Assembly (NCBI RefSeq): GCF_902779965.1
Contig: NZ_CACZDK010000001.1
Location: 124,001 to 188,000 of the forward strand
Length of the DNA: 64,000 nt
Origin: Fibrobacter succinogenes
GTDB taxonomy: Bacteria; Fibrobacterota; Fibrobacteria; Fibrobacterales; Fibrobacteraceae
Reading direction: 5' to 3'
Of the stretch, positions 35,561 to 44,157 are shown in pieces. Numbering within the stretch: position 1 is the stretch's first letter; every line of letters starts with the position of its first letter. Position numbers and translations under genes: made by a program. The notes beneath the pieces were generated by a model. It did no database searches, was not told the DNA's origin, and was given only the letters and a program-made list of their open reading frames with translations.

Positions 35561-36778
35561 TTAGTGATTTCCTTTCACAATGCGGTAGAGTTCTTCGAGT
35601 TCCTTTGCGTTTAAAATCTTAGGCACGGGGTAAAGCGGATTTGCTTCTTTGCTGGCTGATTTTGCAAGTGTTGGAATGTCTTCGGTTTGGATGACGTCCA
35701 AAAATTCTGGAATGCCCATAGATTGGTTGAGTTCGCGGATTTGCGCAATGAACAGAGTTGAAGCCTCGTGATTGTCTATTTCGGCAGGCACGGCTCCAAT
35801 GGCTTTCGCGAAAAATCCAAGGCGTTTTTCGGCGGCTTCACCATAGTATTTTAGGACATGCGGTAAAATAACTGCGTTTGCAAGGCCATGCGGCGTGTGG
35901 TACATGCCGCCAAGGCTATGAGCAATGGCGTGTACGTAACCGACGTAAGCTCGTGTGAAAGCGAAACCCGCAAGGTACGAGGCCTTTTGCAAGTTTTCTC
36001 TTGCCTTGATGTTGTGCCCGTCGTTATAGGCGTTCTGGATATTTTCGATGATGAGGCGGCCTGCAATAATGGCTGCTTCGGCGCTCCCGTTAAAATTGCT
36101 GTAACCGATGTACGCTTCGATGGCGTGTGTGAGGGCGTCCATGCCTGTTGTTGCTGTAAGGTGTGGCGGTAAATCGAGCGTGATGTTTGCATCGAGAATC
36201 GCAAGGCGCGGAATGAGAACAAAGTCGTTAATCGGGTATTTTTCGTGTGTTTGCGGATTCGAAATGACTGCGGCGACAGTCGCTTCGCTCCCGGTGCCTG
36301 CGGTTGTGGGAATGGCTACAAGGTATGGGATTTTGTGCAATACCCGCAATGTCCCGCGCATCCATGAAATCGGAGTCCATGGCCTAGCAATGCGTATGCC
36401 GACTCCCTTTGCACAATCAATTGCGGAACCGCCGCCAAAAGCGACAAGTCCCTTGCATTTGTTTTTCTTGTAAATGCGCGTGGCATCCTTGATGTTGTCT
36501 ATAGTTGGATTGGGAATGGTTCCGTTGTAAATGGCATAGCCGATGTTTGCATCATCCAAATACTTTTTAATGTTTTGGAAATGTTCTGTCTGTTCAAGAA
36601 TTGTGTCTGTGACAAGAAGAACTTTGCCAATGTTGTGTGCCTTGAGATGGTTAGGGAGTTCGCGTATACGCCCTGCGCCATGAACAATCTGCGGTTCGCG
36701 CCAAGGCATAAAATGGACGCCTACGAAAAAAACTTTTTGAAAAGCACGACATGCGAATCTGTAAAGTATGGATGCCAT
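35561..36778 (-). CDS. Iron-containing alcohol dehydrogenase
   Basis: A 405-residue group III alcohol dehydrogenase. Family landmarks include VAFGGGSAIDCAKGVGI, PYLVAIPTTAGTGSEATVAAVISN, DANITLDLPPHLTATTGMDALTHAIEAYI and AHSLGGMYHTPHGLANAVILPHV, whose Asp and His bind iron. It starts 12 bases after the aldehyde dehydrogenase ends, and a GAAGG lies before the ATG at 36778. A later ATG (PWREPQIVHGAGR) is an alternative, since the first 23 residues are not typical of the family. It probably reduces the aldehyde handled by its partner. Confidence 0.88.
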   Translation of the reverse strand: MASILYRFACRAFQKVFFVGVHFMPWREPQIVHGAGRIRELPNHLKAHNIGKVLLVTDTILEQTEHFQNIKKYLDDANIGYAIYNGTIPNPTIDNIKDATRIYKKNKCKGLVAFGGGSAIDCAKGVGIRIARPWTPISWMRGTLRVLHKIPYLVAIPTTAGTGSEATVAAVISNPQTHEKYPINDFVLIPRLAILDANITLDLPPHLTATTGMDALTHAIEAYIGYSNFNGSAEAAIIAGRLIIENIQNAYNDGHNIKARENLQKASYLAGFAFTRAYVGYVHAIAHSLGGMYHTPHGLANAVILPHVLKYYGEAAEKRLGFFAKAIGAVPAEIDNHEASTLFIAQIRELNQSMGIPEFLDVIQTEDIPTLAKSASKEANPLYPVPKILNAKELEELYRIVKGNH

Positions 36779-36790
36779 AGTAAACCTTCA

Positions 36791-38248
36791 TTACATAGAC
36801 TTGATGAATCGTAAAGCCTTCTCTGCAAGTCCCTGAATCTTGGAATGTAAAGAGCCAAAGTGTTTTCCGTAAGGCGGATGGAAGAACGTGACTGCGTCAA
36901 AGCCTTTCTGTTGCATGATGTTGCGTTCGTGGCTAAACGTCTTGAATCCGTAAAAGCCGTGGTAATTGCCGGTTCCGCTCATGCCTACGCCGCCAAAAGG
37001 TACGTCTAAATTTTCGATTTGGATAATCGTGTTATTTACGCACGAAGAGCCCGATGTTGTGTTGCTTAAAACGTAATTGATTTCGCTCTTGTTTGTTCCG
37101 AAAATGTACAATGCAAGCGGTTTCGGATGACTTTGAATAAATTGTATGGTTTCTTCAAGATTCTTGTAGGCGACAATCGGAAGAATCGGTCCGAAAATTT
37201 CGTTTTTCATGATTTCCATGTCGGGCGTGACATTTGTGAGAACTGTAATAGGCGTATAGCAATTGTCGATATCGCTTACGCCTCCGATGACTTGTGTTGC
37301 TCCTTTGGCTATGGCGTCTTTAATAAGCGCTGCATGACGTTCTGTAGCGCGTTTGTCTACAATATGGACAAAGTCTTTGCATTCGTGGCGCTTGGCGTCA
37401 GTATCTCCGAACATGTACTTGATTTCATTTGCAAATGCTTCTGCAAGTTCTTGAACTTTGTCTTGCGGACAAAGTGCGTAGTCCGGTGCGATGCATGTTT
37501 GGCCCGCGTTCAGTGTTTTGCCCCAAGCGAGCTGCTTGATGTGGCGCTTGATATTTGCTTTCGGGAGTATAATTGCAGGCGATTTCCCACCGAGCTCAAG
37601 CGTAATGCTTGCGTGATTCTTGGCTGCCATTTCTGCAATGTGTGCGCCGACATTTGGACTCCCTGTGAAAAATACATGGTCGAAAGGAAGTGCTAATAAC
37701 TCGTCTCCGATTTCAGATCCGTTGCCTTCGATGATGGCAATTTCGTTTTCGGGGAACGTGTCTGCAAAAAGCTTCGCTAAAAAGGCGCTCACATGCGGTG
37801 TCTTGTGCGATGGCTTTGCCATAATGACATTGCCTGCGGCAATGGCCGAAATAATCGGATTGACAAGCAGCAAATACGGATAATTCCAGGGCGAAAAGAT
37901 GAGCACGCGCCCTTTGGGCTCGTAATGGAGAACGCTTTTGGATGTTGGCAAAAAGAACACTCGACTTGCTTTTTTGTCGTTCATCCAGCGATTCAAATGA
38001 CTAATGGTGTAATCAATTTCTTCGATGATGGGAAAAACTTCACTAAGCCAAGCCTCAAATTTGGGCTTGTGAAAGTCCAGCCAAACGGCGTTGTAAAAGT
38101 CAACTTGCCTTTGGATTACGGCATCACGGAGTTTTTTCAGTTTTTCTATGCGCTCTTTGGCGGTCGTTTGCGCAATTTTCCAACGATTTTCACCTTGTGC
38201 GTCGAAAATCCTTTCAATGTCTTTTTTTTGTATTTCGTTCATACTCAA
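36791..38248 (-). CDS. Aldehyde dehydrogenase (NAD(P)-dependent)
   Basis: A 485-residue ALDH-family enzyme. The cofactor region is IFSPWNYPYLLLVNPIIS and MAKPSHKTP. The catalytic Glu lies in LELGGKSPAII, and the catalytic Cys is in GKTLNAGQTCIAPDY. PFGGVGMSGTGNYHG is near the end. The overall pattern is closest to the fatty-aldehyde/coniferyl-aldehyde branch (AlkH, CalB). With the following alcohol dehydrogenase it forms a two-gene unit for interconverting an acid, aldehyde and alcohol. Two in-frame ATGs lie close together; 38248 is kept. Confidence 0.88.
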   Translation of the reverse strand: MSMNEIQKKDIERIFDAQGENRWKIAQTTAKERIEKLKKLRDAVIQRQVDFYNAVWLDFHKPKFEAWLSEVFPIIEEIDYTISHLNRWMNDKKASRVFFLPTSKSVLHYEPKGRVLIFSPWNYPYLLLVNPIISAIAAGNVIMAKPSHKTPHVSAFLAKLFADTFPENEIAIIEGNGSEIGDELLALPFDHVFFTGSPNVGAHIAEMAAKNHASITLELGGKSPAIILPKANIKRHIKQLAWGKTLNAGQTCIAPDYALCPQDKVQELAEAFANEIKYMFGDTDAKRHECKDFVHIVDKRATERHAALIKDAIAKGATQVIGGVSDIDNCYTPITVLTNVTPDMEIMKNEIFGPILPIVAYKNLEETIQFIQSHPKPLALYIFGTNKSEINYVLSNTTSGSSCVNNTIIQIENLDVPFGGVGMSGTGNYHGFYGFKTFSHERNIMQQKGFDAVTFFHPPYGKHFGSLHSKIQGLAEKALRFIKSM

Positions 38249-38356
38249 TAAGATAGAACATATTAACTAAAATGTTGTTTTTATAACAGCAAAAAACAAA
38301 CCTTTTTTAAAAGTAATTTGATTCCTTTTTTACATGTATTTTTATAAATTGGAACT

Positions 38357-38872
38357 ATGGGTTCCTTAATTAAGTATAAAGGCAAAGTACCTCAAGTGGG
38401 CGAACGGGTCTTTTTGGCCGAAGGCGCTTGCTTGGTTGGCGATGTGAGTGTCGGCGATGATTCGTCAGTATTTTATAATGCGGTTATTCGTGCAGACCTT
38501 GCTGAAATAAAAATCGGTAAGCGCACAAACATTCAAGACAATGTATGTATCCATGTGTCCACGGGTGTTGGTGTGAATATTGGCGACGAGGTGACTGTTG
38601 GTCATGGTGCGGTGCTTCACGGATGTACGATTGAGGATAACGTTCTCATTGGCATGGGAGCCATTCTCATGGATGGGTCGCATATCAAAAAGAATTGCAT
38701 TATCGGTGCTGGTGCGCTTGTGACGCATGGTAAAGAATTCCCAGAAGGATCGCTTGTTATGGGCGCTCCGGCGCATGTCGTCAGAACATTGACGACAGAC
38801 GAACTCAAAAACGTAAAGATAGGCGTAGAACACTACTTGGACGCAAAGGATGAACTTTTAAAAGATGTATAA
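38357..38872 (+). CDS. Gamma-carbonic anhydrase-like hexapeptide-repeat protein
   Basis: A 171-residue left-handed beta-helix protein (VGDVSVGDDSSVFYNAVIRAD, IGKRTNIQDNVCIHVSTG, VTVGHGAVLHGCTI). The three His of the gamma-carbonic anhydrase/YrdA metal site are present (IHVS, VGHG, LHGC). It may be a carbonic anhydrase or a metal-binding acyltransferase-fold protein such as PaaY/YrdA. Its stop overlaps the next gene's start by eight bases, so it is the head of the lipid kinase/LpxD transcript. Confidence 0.83.
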   Translation: MGSLIKYKGKVPQVGERVFLAEGACLVGDVSVGDDSSVFYNAVIRADLAEIKIGKRTNIQDNVCIHVSTGVGVNIGDEVTVGHGAVLHGCTIEDNVLIGMGAILMDGSHIKKNCIIGAGALVTHGKEFPEGSLVMGAPAHVVRTLTTDELKNVKIGVEHYLDAKDELLKDV

Positions 38873-39830
38873 GTTCTTTTTCCTCATTAATCCGGTGAGT
38901 GGAGGTGGTCAAGGTAAAGTTATCCATAAGTTCCTTCCTGAAATTATGGAGTCGATGGATTTTAAATCCGACGAATGGAAGGCTGAATTTACACGTAAAG
39001 AAGGGATGGATGAACAAATCCTGAATGCCCTTGCATCGACCGAAACACTTGTTGCTGTTGGTGGCGACGGAACGGTTTCGTCGGTGTTTTCTATTATGCT
39101 AGCCTCTGAATATGCAAGTAAGGTGCAGATTGGGCTTATCCCGCTTGGTACAGGGAACGATCTTGCTCGTGTGCTTGGCTTGTATAAACCGTTTGTAGAC
39201 AAAGGACTTTTGTATCTGGTGCGCAGGCTGTTGCTTGCAAAGTCCAGGCCTTTTGATATTTGGATGGTGAATGGCAAGTACGCCTTGGCGAATTATTTTT
39301 CGGCAGGCATTGATGCTCGTATTGCACACGATTTTAATCAAGACCGAGCAACGGGCGTAATCTCTTCGAATTCTGTTGTTGCAAATAAATTGCATTACGT
39401 CAAGCGTTTCTTTGCCGATAGAGCTTACTATTTAAAGAGTGGTCGCATTTCGATGGTGGACCGCGATTCACAAGATGTTGAAAATATCGATTTGACGGGG
39501 CACAAGACTGTTATTGTTGGCAATATTCCGAGCTTTGCCAGTGGCGCAAATCCGTTTTTTAAATCGGATATGGCTGATGGATATTTGGAAGTTGTCTGTG
39601 TGCCGAACATGTTGAATTTTTTGCTTGCGATTGCAATGGGTGGCGTTCCTGTTTTGGGGTACTTGCTGAAAAAGTACTTGCTCAAGTCGCGCAAAGTGCG
39701 TTCTTTGAAACTCGAACTCGCTGATAACGAGTACATTCAATTGGATGGCGAAGATTTGAGCGGTAAAGCGGGCAATCGCGTTTCGATTGAATTTGCGACT
39801 CAGGTGCGCATGCTCTCGTTGGAGGAATAA
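38865..39830 (+). CDS. Diacylglycerol kinase/lipid kinase family protein
   Basis: A 321-residue kinase of the DAGK/YegS type. The ATP-binding motif is VAVGGDGTVSSVF, with NPVSGGGQGK at the N-terminus and IPLGTGNDLARVLGL next. These match diacylglycerol kinase catalytic domains. The lipid substrate cannot be told. The stop overlaps the lpxD ATG (TAATG at 39828-39832), so the gene is coupled to lipid A synthesis. Confidence 0.85.
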   Translation: MYKFFFLINPVSGGGQGKVIHKFLPEIMESMDFKSDEWKAEFTRKEGMDEQILNALASTETLVAVGGDGTVSSVFSIMLASEYASKVQIGLIPLGTGNDLARVLGLYKPFVDKGLLYLVRRLLLAKSRPFDIWMVNGKYALANYFSAGIDARIAHDFNQDRATGVISSNSVVANKLHYVKRFFADRAYYLKSGRISMVDRDSQDVENIDLTGHKTVIVGNIPSFASGANPFFKSDMADGYLEVVCVPNMLNFLLAIAMGGVPVLGYLLKKYLLKSRKVRSLKLELADNEYIQLDGEDLSGKAGNRVSIEFATQVRMLSLEE

Positions 39831-40849
39831 TGCTTTCGGTAAAAATATCGGAAGTTCTTGAACAAATGAATTTAAAGAAGCCTTCGGATGAGGGCTCTTT
39901 AAATTTTGAACTGACTGGATTTTCTTCGCTCGAACAGGCGGGACCGCACGATGTCTCGTTCTGGACGGGAGACGCTAAAACGGAAACCGGACTTGCCGGG
40001 AATGCGGGCGGCGTGAGCGCTGGTGCTTTTGCTGGCGTTACGGCCGGTTTGCTTTTTGTTCCGAGTTTGTATGAAAAATATTGCGCTGATGGATGTTCTG
40101 AACTTTTGCCCAAAGTGCAATTTGTCTGCCCGGTCGAAAATCCGTACCATGCGATGGTGACGTTCATGCGTGAATTTGTCGAACGTCGTGAATTTTTTGA
40201 AGAAACTAATATCGCGCCATCTGCGCAAGTTCATGCTTCGGCTGTTGTTGAAGGCGTGGTGGGTGAAAACGCTGTGATTGGCCCTAATTGCGTTGTGATG
40301 AAAGGCGCTACAATTGGGGCTGGGACGATTCTCGAAGCGAATGTGACCGTTTATCCGCGAGTGACGATTGGCGAAGATTGTGTGTTCCAGGCGGGGACTG
40401 TAATTGGCCCGCGCGGCTTTGGATTTTATGAGTATCAAGGCAAGCGTCGTATGGTGCCGCATTTGGCGGGCGTTCGCATCGGGAACCGCTGTAGCTTTAG
40501 TGCAAATGATGTCGTTGCGGCAGGCTTTATTTCGCCAACCGTAATCGGCGATGATTGCCATTTCGATACGTTCGTGCAAGTGGCGCACAATTGCCGTCTC
40601 GGTAACAATATCATGATGGCGTCGCAGTCTGGAGTGGCGGGTTCTGTCGTGATGGAAGACGATGTGGAATTTGCCGGCGGCGTGCAGTCCGCTGGGCATT
40701 TGACGATAGGGAAGGGCGTGAAGGTTGCCGCGAAAGCGGGAGTTACCAAAAGCCTTAAGGCGGGCAAGGTTTATGCCGGTTACCCAGCCGAAGAAATCGA
40801 TGTGTGGCGTCGTTCTGTCGTGAAACTCCGCATGATGGGAAAGCGGTAG
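39830..40849 (+). CDS. lpxD: UDP-3-O-acylglucosamine N-acyltransferase
   Basis: A 339-residue enzyme that transfers the second hydroxyacyl chain onto UDP-3-O-acylglucosamine in lipid A synthesis. It has an N-terminal uridine-binding domain (1-110), then hexapeptide repeats (VHASAVVEGVVGENAVIGPN). VIGPRGFGFYEYQGKRR and DTFVQVAHNCRLGNN follow; the His in VAHN is the catalytic base. Length is normal. It shares a start/stop overlap with the lipid kinase. Only lpxC and fabZ of the pathway's other early genes follow nearby. Confidence 0.92.
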   Translation: MLSVKISEVLEQMNLKKPSDEGSLNFELTGFSSLEQAGPHDVSFWTGDAKTETGLAGNAGGVSAGAFAGVTAGLLFVPSLYEKYCADGCSELLPKVQFVCPVENPYHAMVTFMREFVERREFFEETNIAPSAQVHASAVVEGVVGENAVIGPNCVVMKGATIGAGTILEANVTVYPRVTIGEDCVFQAGTVIGPRGFGFYEYQGKRRMVPHLAGVRIGNRCSFSANDVVAAGFISPTVIGDDCHFDTFVQVAHNCRLGNNIMMASQSGVAGSVVMEDDVEFAGGVQSAGHLTIGKGVKVAAKAGVTKSLKAGKVYAGYPAEEIDVWRRSVVKLRMMGKR

Positions 40850-40856
40850 GGTGTGG

Positions 40857-40975
40857 GGTATGGGGTCGCTCGTAAACTCGCTATGGGGACGCTACGCTTT
40901 GGGCTTTAAAAATATTTTTTTATGCCCATAGCCCATAGCTCAAAGGACCGTAAGGTCCGCGCCCATAGCTTAACA
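40857..40975. repeat. CCATAGC dispersed repeat
   Basis: A low-complexity stretch built of CCCATAGC, GGGGTCGCT and AAGGACCGTAAGGTCC words. Related pieces lie at 33921-33961 and 49860-49895. AAGTTCT elements (40978-40998) join on the right. Confidence 0.6.
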
Positions 40976-41013
40976 AGCTCTAAGTTCTAAGTTCTTGACT
41001 TTCAAGAGTGCAA

Positions 41014-41021
41014 TATTTTTG
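41014..41021 (+). promoter_or_regulatory. TAnnTTTG promoter-like motif before lpxC
   Basis: TATTTTTG matches TAnnTTTG and lies 18 bases before the start codon. A CTTG is 16 bases upstream of it (40994-40997). Confidence 0.4.
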
Positions 41022-41039
41022 TAAATTCCCGTTACCTAA

Positions 41040-41942
41040 ATGAAAAAAGATTCTCGAAAAATCCCGCAACCATGGGAATTTAATTCTGCGTCTTTGTCTT
41101 ATGGCAAAGCGAACGTAAAAATTGAAGTTCAGGAGCGAAATCCGCAACTGGAGCCTCGCGTTGAATGGCGTGTGGGCGGTCGTCATTTTTACAGTACTGA
41201 TTGTGCAAAATGTTTTGCCGATTTGAAGTACAGCGTTGCTCGAACTTCGATTTATGAATCCAGCGAAGGCGCGCATGCTTTAAAGCTTGCGTCCTCTGAA
41301 CATCTGGCTCCCGTTTTCTTGATGTGGCCGTCACGCAGTTTTGTGGTTGATGTCACTTGCAATGAAAATGGAACTGCGGAGGTTCCGTTGATGGATGGTA
41401 GTGCGCTTCCGTTCTTTTTGGCGCTTCGCAAGAATGTGGGCGTTCCCGAAGAACTCGCGTTTTATGATGCTCCGGTGCATGCTGCGTGGGATTTGTTCCG
41501 CACGGATCGCCATGATTCCAAACCTTACGGTTCTGTGAAAATTACACCGAGCGAAGCTTTCGAAGTGGAATATGTTTTAGATCGCAACGATGGCGAGAGG
41601 CGTTTTACGTCCGCGGCTAGCGTTTCGATTTATTCGGCAGAACATTTGTACAATGTTTTTGCTGCGAGAACTTTTATCTTGAAAAACGAATTTGACGAAG
41701 CCCGCAAAGCAGGTTTGCTTGGTGGGGTGGATTCTTCCTGTGGGTTGTTGCTCGATGATTCTGCGGAGGCTAATGTTTCGTTCAGAGTTGCCGATGAACC
41801 TGCTCGTCATAAAATCCTCGACCTGTTGGGAGACCTTTGCTTTATGAAGCCTAAGCTCCCGAAAGTTCGTTTGGAAATCATTAACGGTGGTCATTTGAGC
41901 CACAGAACAATCTTAGAAAAGGTGTTGCCTTATGCTTTATAA
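41040..41942 (+). CDS. lpxC: Divergent UDP-3-O-acyl-GlcNAc deacetylase
   Basis: A 300-residue zinc deacetylase, the committed step of lipid A synthesis. The Glu-His of SSEHLAPVF matches the LpxC Glu78-His79 site. MDGSALPFF follows, then FAARTFILKNEFDEARKAGL and the zinc-binding EPARHKILDLLGDL, where His and Asp sit as in the canonical RHKxLDxxGDL. The catalytic His of the SGHxxN motif appears in GGHLSHR. The N-terminal part lacks the usual HTG...PA words and is hard to align, so the protein is diverged but probably active. It overlaps fabZ by 11 bases. In many Bacteroidota LpxC and FabZ are fused; here they remain separate genes. Confidence 0.82.
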   Translation: MKKDSRKIPQPWEFNSASLSYGKANVKIEVQERNPQLEPRVEWRVGGRHFYSTDCAKCFADLKYSVARTSIYESSEGAHALKLASSEHLAPVFLMWPSRSFVVDVTCNENGTAEVPLMDGSALPFFLALRKNVGVPEELAFYDAPVHAAWDLFRTDRHDSKPYGSVKITPSEAFEVEYVLDRNDGERRFTSAASVSIYSAEHLYNVFAARTFILKNEFDEARKAGLLGGVDSSCGLLLDDSAEANVSFRVADEPARHKILDLLGDLCFMKPKLPKVRLEIINGGHLSHRTILEKVLPYAL

Positions 41943-42369
41943 TGAAGAACAAGTTCATGCCCTCCTCCCTCAGAAGGCTCCGTTTGCTTTCGTAGATGAA
42001 ATTCTCGAAATCAACGAAGGTGACCAGCCGTCTATCGTTGCTGTGTGGCACGTGACCGGAAAGGAAAAGTTCTTTGATGGTCATTTCCCGAACAATCCGG
42101 TGCTTCCGGGCGTGATTCAGATTGAATCCATGGCTCAGGCTGCTACGCTTTTGACGATGATTGCTAGAAAGACTGATGTCAATGGTAAGCGCCCGGCATT
42201 CATGGGTGTCGAAAACTGCCGTTTCCGCGCTCCGGTGATTCCGCCGCAGGATTTGACTCTCAAGGTGACGCTTTTGATGTCTCGTCATGGAATTTATAAG
42301 TATTCCGGAGAAATTTATCAAGGCGAAACACTTATTTGCAAGGCGGATTTTAGCGCAGCGATGGTTTAA
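41932..42369 (+). CDS. fabZ: 3-hydroxyacyl-ACP dehydratase
   Basis: A 145-residue hot-dog enzyme for fatty acid elongation. The FabZ active-site words are complete: KEKFFDGHFPNNPVLPG with the catalytic His and QIESMAQAATLL with the catalytic Glu. PLVDRI-like PFAFVDEILEI comes earlier. Length is normal. It overlaps lpxC, which ties the choice between phospholipid and lipid A synthesis into one transcript. Confidence 0.93.
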   Translation: MLYNEEQVHALLPQKAPFAFVDEILEINEGDQPSIVAVWHVTGKEKFFDGHFPNNPVLPGVIQIESMAQAATLLTMIARKTDVNGKRPAFMGVENCRFRAPVIPPQDLTLKVTLLMSRHGIYKYSGEIYQGETLICKADFSAAMV

Positions 42370-42374
42370 GTGTT

Positions 42375-43277
42375 ATGACGCGGACTGATGATAAATTGAA
42401 TGTTTTGATTCTTGCGGCGGGGCTTGGCACAAGGCTAAGGCCGTTGACGAATGAAATCCCGAAACCATTGGTTCGCGTTTATGATAAAAGCATTCTCGAA
42501 ATCCAGATGGAACGGGCGAAGTCTCTCGGAGATATTCGCCTGCATGCCAATGCTCATTACTTGGCGGAACAGATCGTTTGTGAAGGCGAACGCCTTGGTT
42601 TTGAACGAGTTTGGGAAGAACCCGAAATCCTTGGAACGGCAGGACCCTTGCGCCGGATTTATGCGGCGGGGTATCGCGGCGGTCTCTTGATTATGAATGG
42701 TGACGCGTATTGTAATTTTGACTTGAAAAAGTTTGTTGCAAATGCACGTGCCGCATATGAGGCGGGGAAGGCTGATGGCTCGAATCGCTGTGAAGTGGCT
42801 CTCTTGGCGGTTGATTTCCCGAAGGTGAACACGTTCCGCGTGGGTGCAGATGGTTGCCTTGTGGGCGTTGCCGGACGATTCGGAAGCGAAGATGGTTTGG
42901 CGGCGACATTCTCTGGAATCTCGTGGTACAGCGATGAAGCTCTTGCTAGAATCCACGATGGTGAATTCGATATCCGTGAATTTTGGAAGCAAGAAATTGC
43001 TGCTGGCCGTGCGCCGTTCGTTGATATGTCGCAGTTGCATGCAACGTGGATTGATATGGGATCGCCCGAAGGCTTGATGGCTGCGGTGGATGCCCGCAAA
43101 CAAGAACTTGGCCGTGAAAAAAACGAAGCGGTTGTAGAACCTGGCGTGAATGTCCCCGCTTCTGCAAGAGTTGTTCATTCTGTTTTATATAAAGGTGCTG
43201 TAATTTCTGAAAACGAAGTCGTTCAGGATGAAATTCGAGGGAAAAATTTCTTCTGGCAAATTCCTCCTAACCACTAA
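42375..43277 (+). CDS. Sugar-nucleotidyltransferase (NDP-sugar pyrophosphorylase family)
   Basis: A 300-residue enzyme with the signature LILAAGLGTRLRPLTNEIPK and NGDAYCNFDLKKFV (metal-binding Asp). It resembles MurU, HddC and mannose-1-phosphate guanylyltransferases. The last segment (VPASARVVHSVLYKGAVISE) begins a short hexapeptide-like tail. It follows fabZ after five bases, so a role in envelope sugar activation is likely, but the sugar is unknown. Confidence 0.83.
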   Translation: MTRTDDKLNVLILAAGLGTRLRPLTNEIPKPLVRVYDKSILEIQMERAKSLGDIRLHANAHYLAEQIVCEGERLGFERVWEEPEILGTAGPLRRIYAAGYRGGLLIMNGDAYCNFDLKKFVANARAAYEAGKADGSNRCEVALLAVDFPKVNTFRVGADGCLVGVAGRFGSEDGLAATFSGISWYSDEALARIHDGEFDIREFWKQEIAAGRAPFVDMSQLHATWIDMGSPEGLMAAVDARKQELGREKNEAVVEPGVNVPASARVVHSVLYKGAVISENEVVQDEIRGKNFFWQIPPNH

Positions 43278-43342
43278 ACACTAACCACTGTCTACTTCCT
43301 ACTTCCTACTTCCTACTTCCTACTTCCTACTTCTTACTATCC
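43272..43342. repeat. CTACTTC heptamer tract directly before the trmJ-like gene
   Basis: CTAAACACTAACCACTGT is followed by six perfect CTACTTC heptamers (43292-43333) and TTACTATCC. The next gene starts at 43344, so the tract forms its whole immediate leader. There is no Shine-Dalgarno. Confidence 0.85.
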
Positions 43343-43343
43343 T

Positions 43344-44135
43344 ATGCGTAAATTTAGAGTTGTTTTAGTAGAACCGGAACATCCACACAATGTGGGGTTT
43401 GTCGCACGTGCCATGCACTGCTATGCATTGCCGGAGCTTTATATTGTTTATCCCAAGCGCGATAAGGTTTTGGATAAATCTTACCATACGGCTGCTAATA
43501 GCCATGACATCTTGGATAACGCTAAGGTCGTCCACAAGTTTGAAGATGCTATTGGCGATTGCTCTTGTGCGGTCGCTTATAGCCGCCGTATTTTTGCAAG
43601 CTCCATCAAGCATACGATGGTGCAGAATTTGTCTGACATGCTTCCGGAAGATGGAACGATTGCGCTTGTGTTCGGTCGTGAATCTTGCGGCCTTGCGCTT
43701 GAAGAAGTAAATGCTTGCACGTACCAATGCGAAATTCCGGTGCCGGGACTCATGAGCTTAAATTTAGGACAAGCTGTTTCGATTAGCTTGTACGAGCTTT
43801 GCCGTTCCGGGGCTCTCGCGAATGGCGAGGGCCGCGCGAAGCGCACAACGCGAGGCGTTGCCGAAACGGGTCCTGCAACAATCCAGCAGATTGATGGCTT
43901 CAAAAAGTTCCTCGACCGCTATTTGACTGGCCAATACCACGACCAAGCTTGGCGCGACAGTTTCCTCAACACGCTTTTGCAGCGCTTGCACCCGACGCGC
44001 AACGAACTTTCGGCGCTGTTTGGACTCTTGCGCAATTTGGCAGGCAAGCCTGCTCGCTTGGAACATGCCGCTGAAAAAGCTGCCAAGCAAGCCGCGCAAA
44101 ATGCAGAAGGGAAGGATTCGTCGAAATCCAAGTGA
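43344..44135 (+). CDS. TrmJ-like RNA ribose methyltransferase (SPOUT family)
   Basis: A 263-residue SPOUT methyltransferase. LVEPEHPHNVGFVARAM matches the TrmJ/TrmH start. The knotted cofactor site has ALVFGRESCGLALEEV and PGLMSLNLGQAVSISLYEL. It probably 2'-O-methylates a tRNA (TrmJ acts at position 32), though a tRNA/rRNA choice cannot be made. The C-terminal 100 residues form a helical extension ending in an Ala/Lys-rich tail. The start lies two bases after a heptamer repeat tract, without Shine-Dalgarno. Confidence 0.82.
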   Translation: MRKFRVVLVEPEHPHNVGFVARAMHCYALPELYIVYPKRDKVLDKSYHTAANSHDILDNAKVVHKFEDAIGDCSCAVAYSRRIFASSIKHTMVQNLSDMLPEDGTIALVFGRESCGLALEEVNACTYQCEIPVPGLMSLNLGQAVSISLYELCRSGALANGEGRAKRTTRGVAETGPATIQQIDGFKKFLDRYLTGQYHDQAWRDSFLNTLLQRLHPTRNELSALFGLLRNLAGKPARLEHAAEKAAKQAAQNAEGKDSSKSK

Positions 44136-44157
44136 CGCTTAACGCCGGAGATTTGAC

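Noticed and set aside
43292-43333. Six CTACTTC heptamers as a CRISPR or telomere-like array
   Set aside because: The unit is only seven bases, has no spacers, and the same words occur singly at many other intergenic sites.
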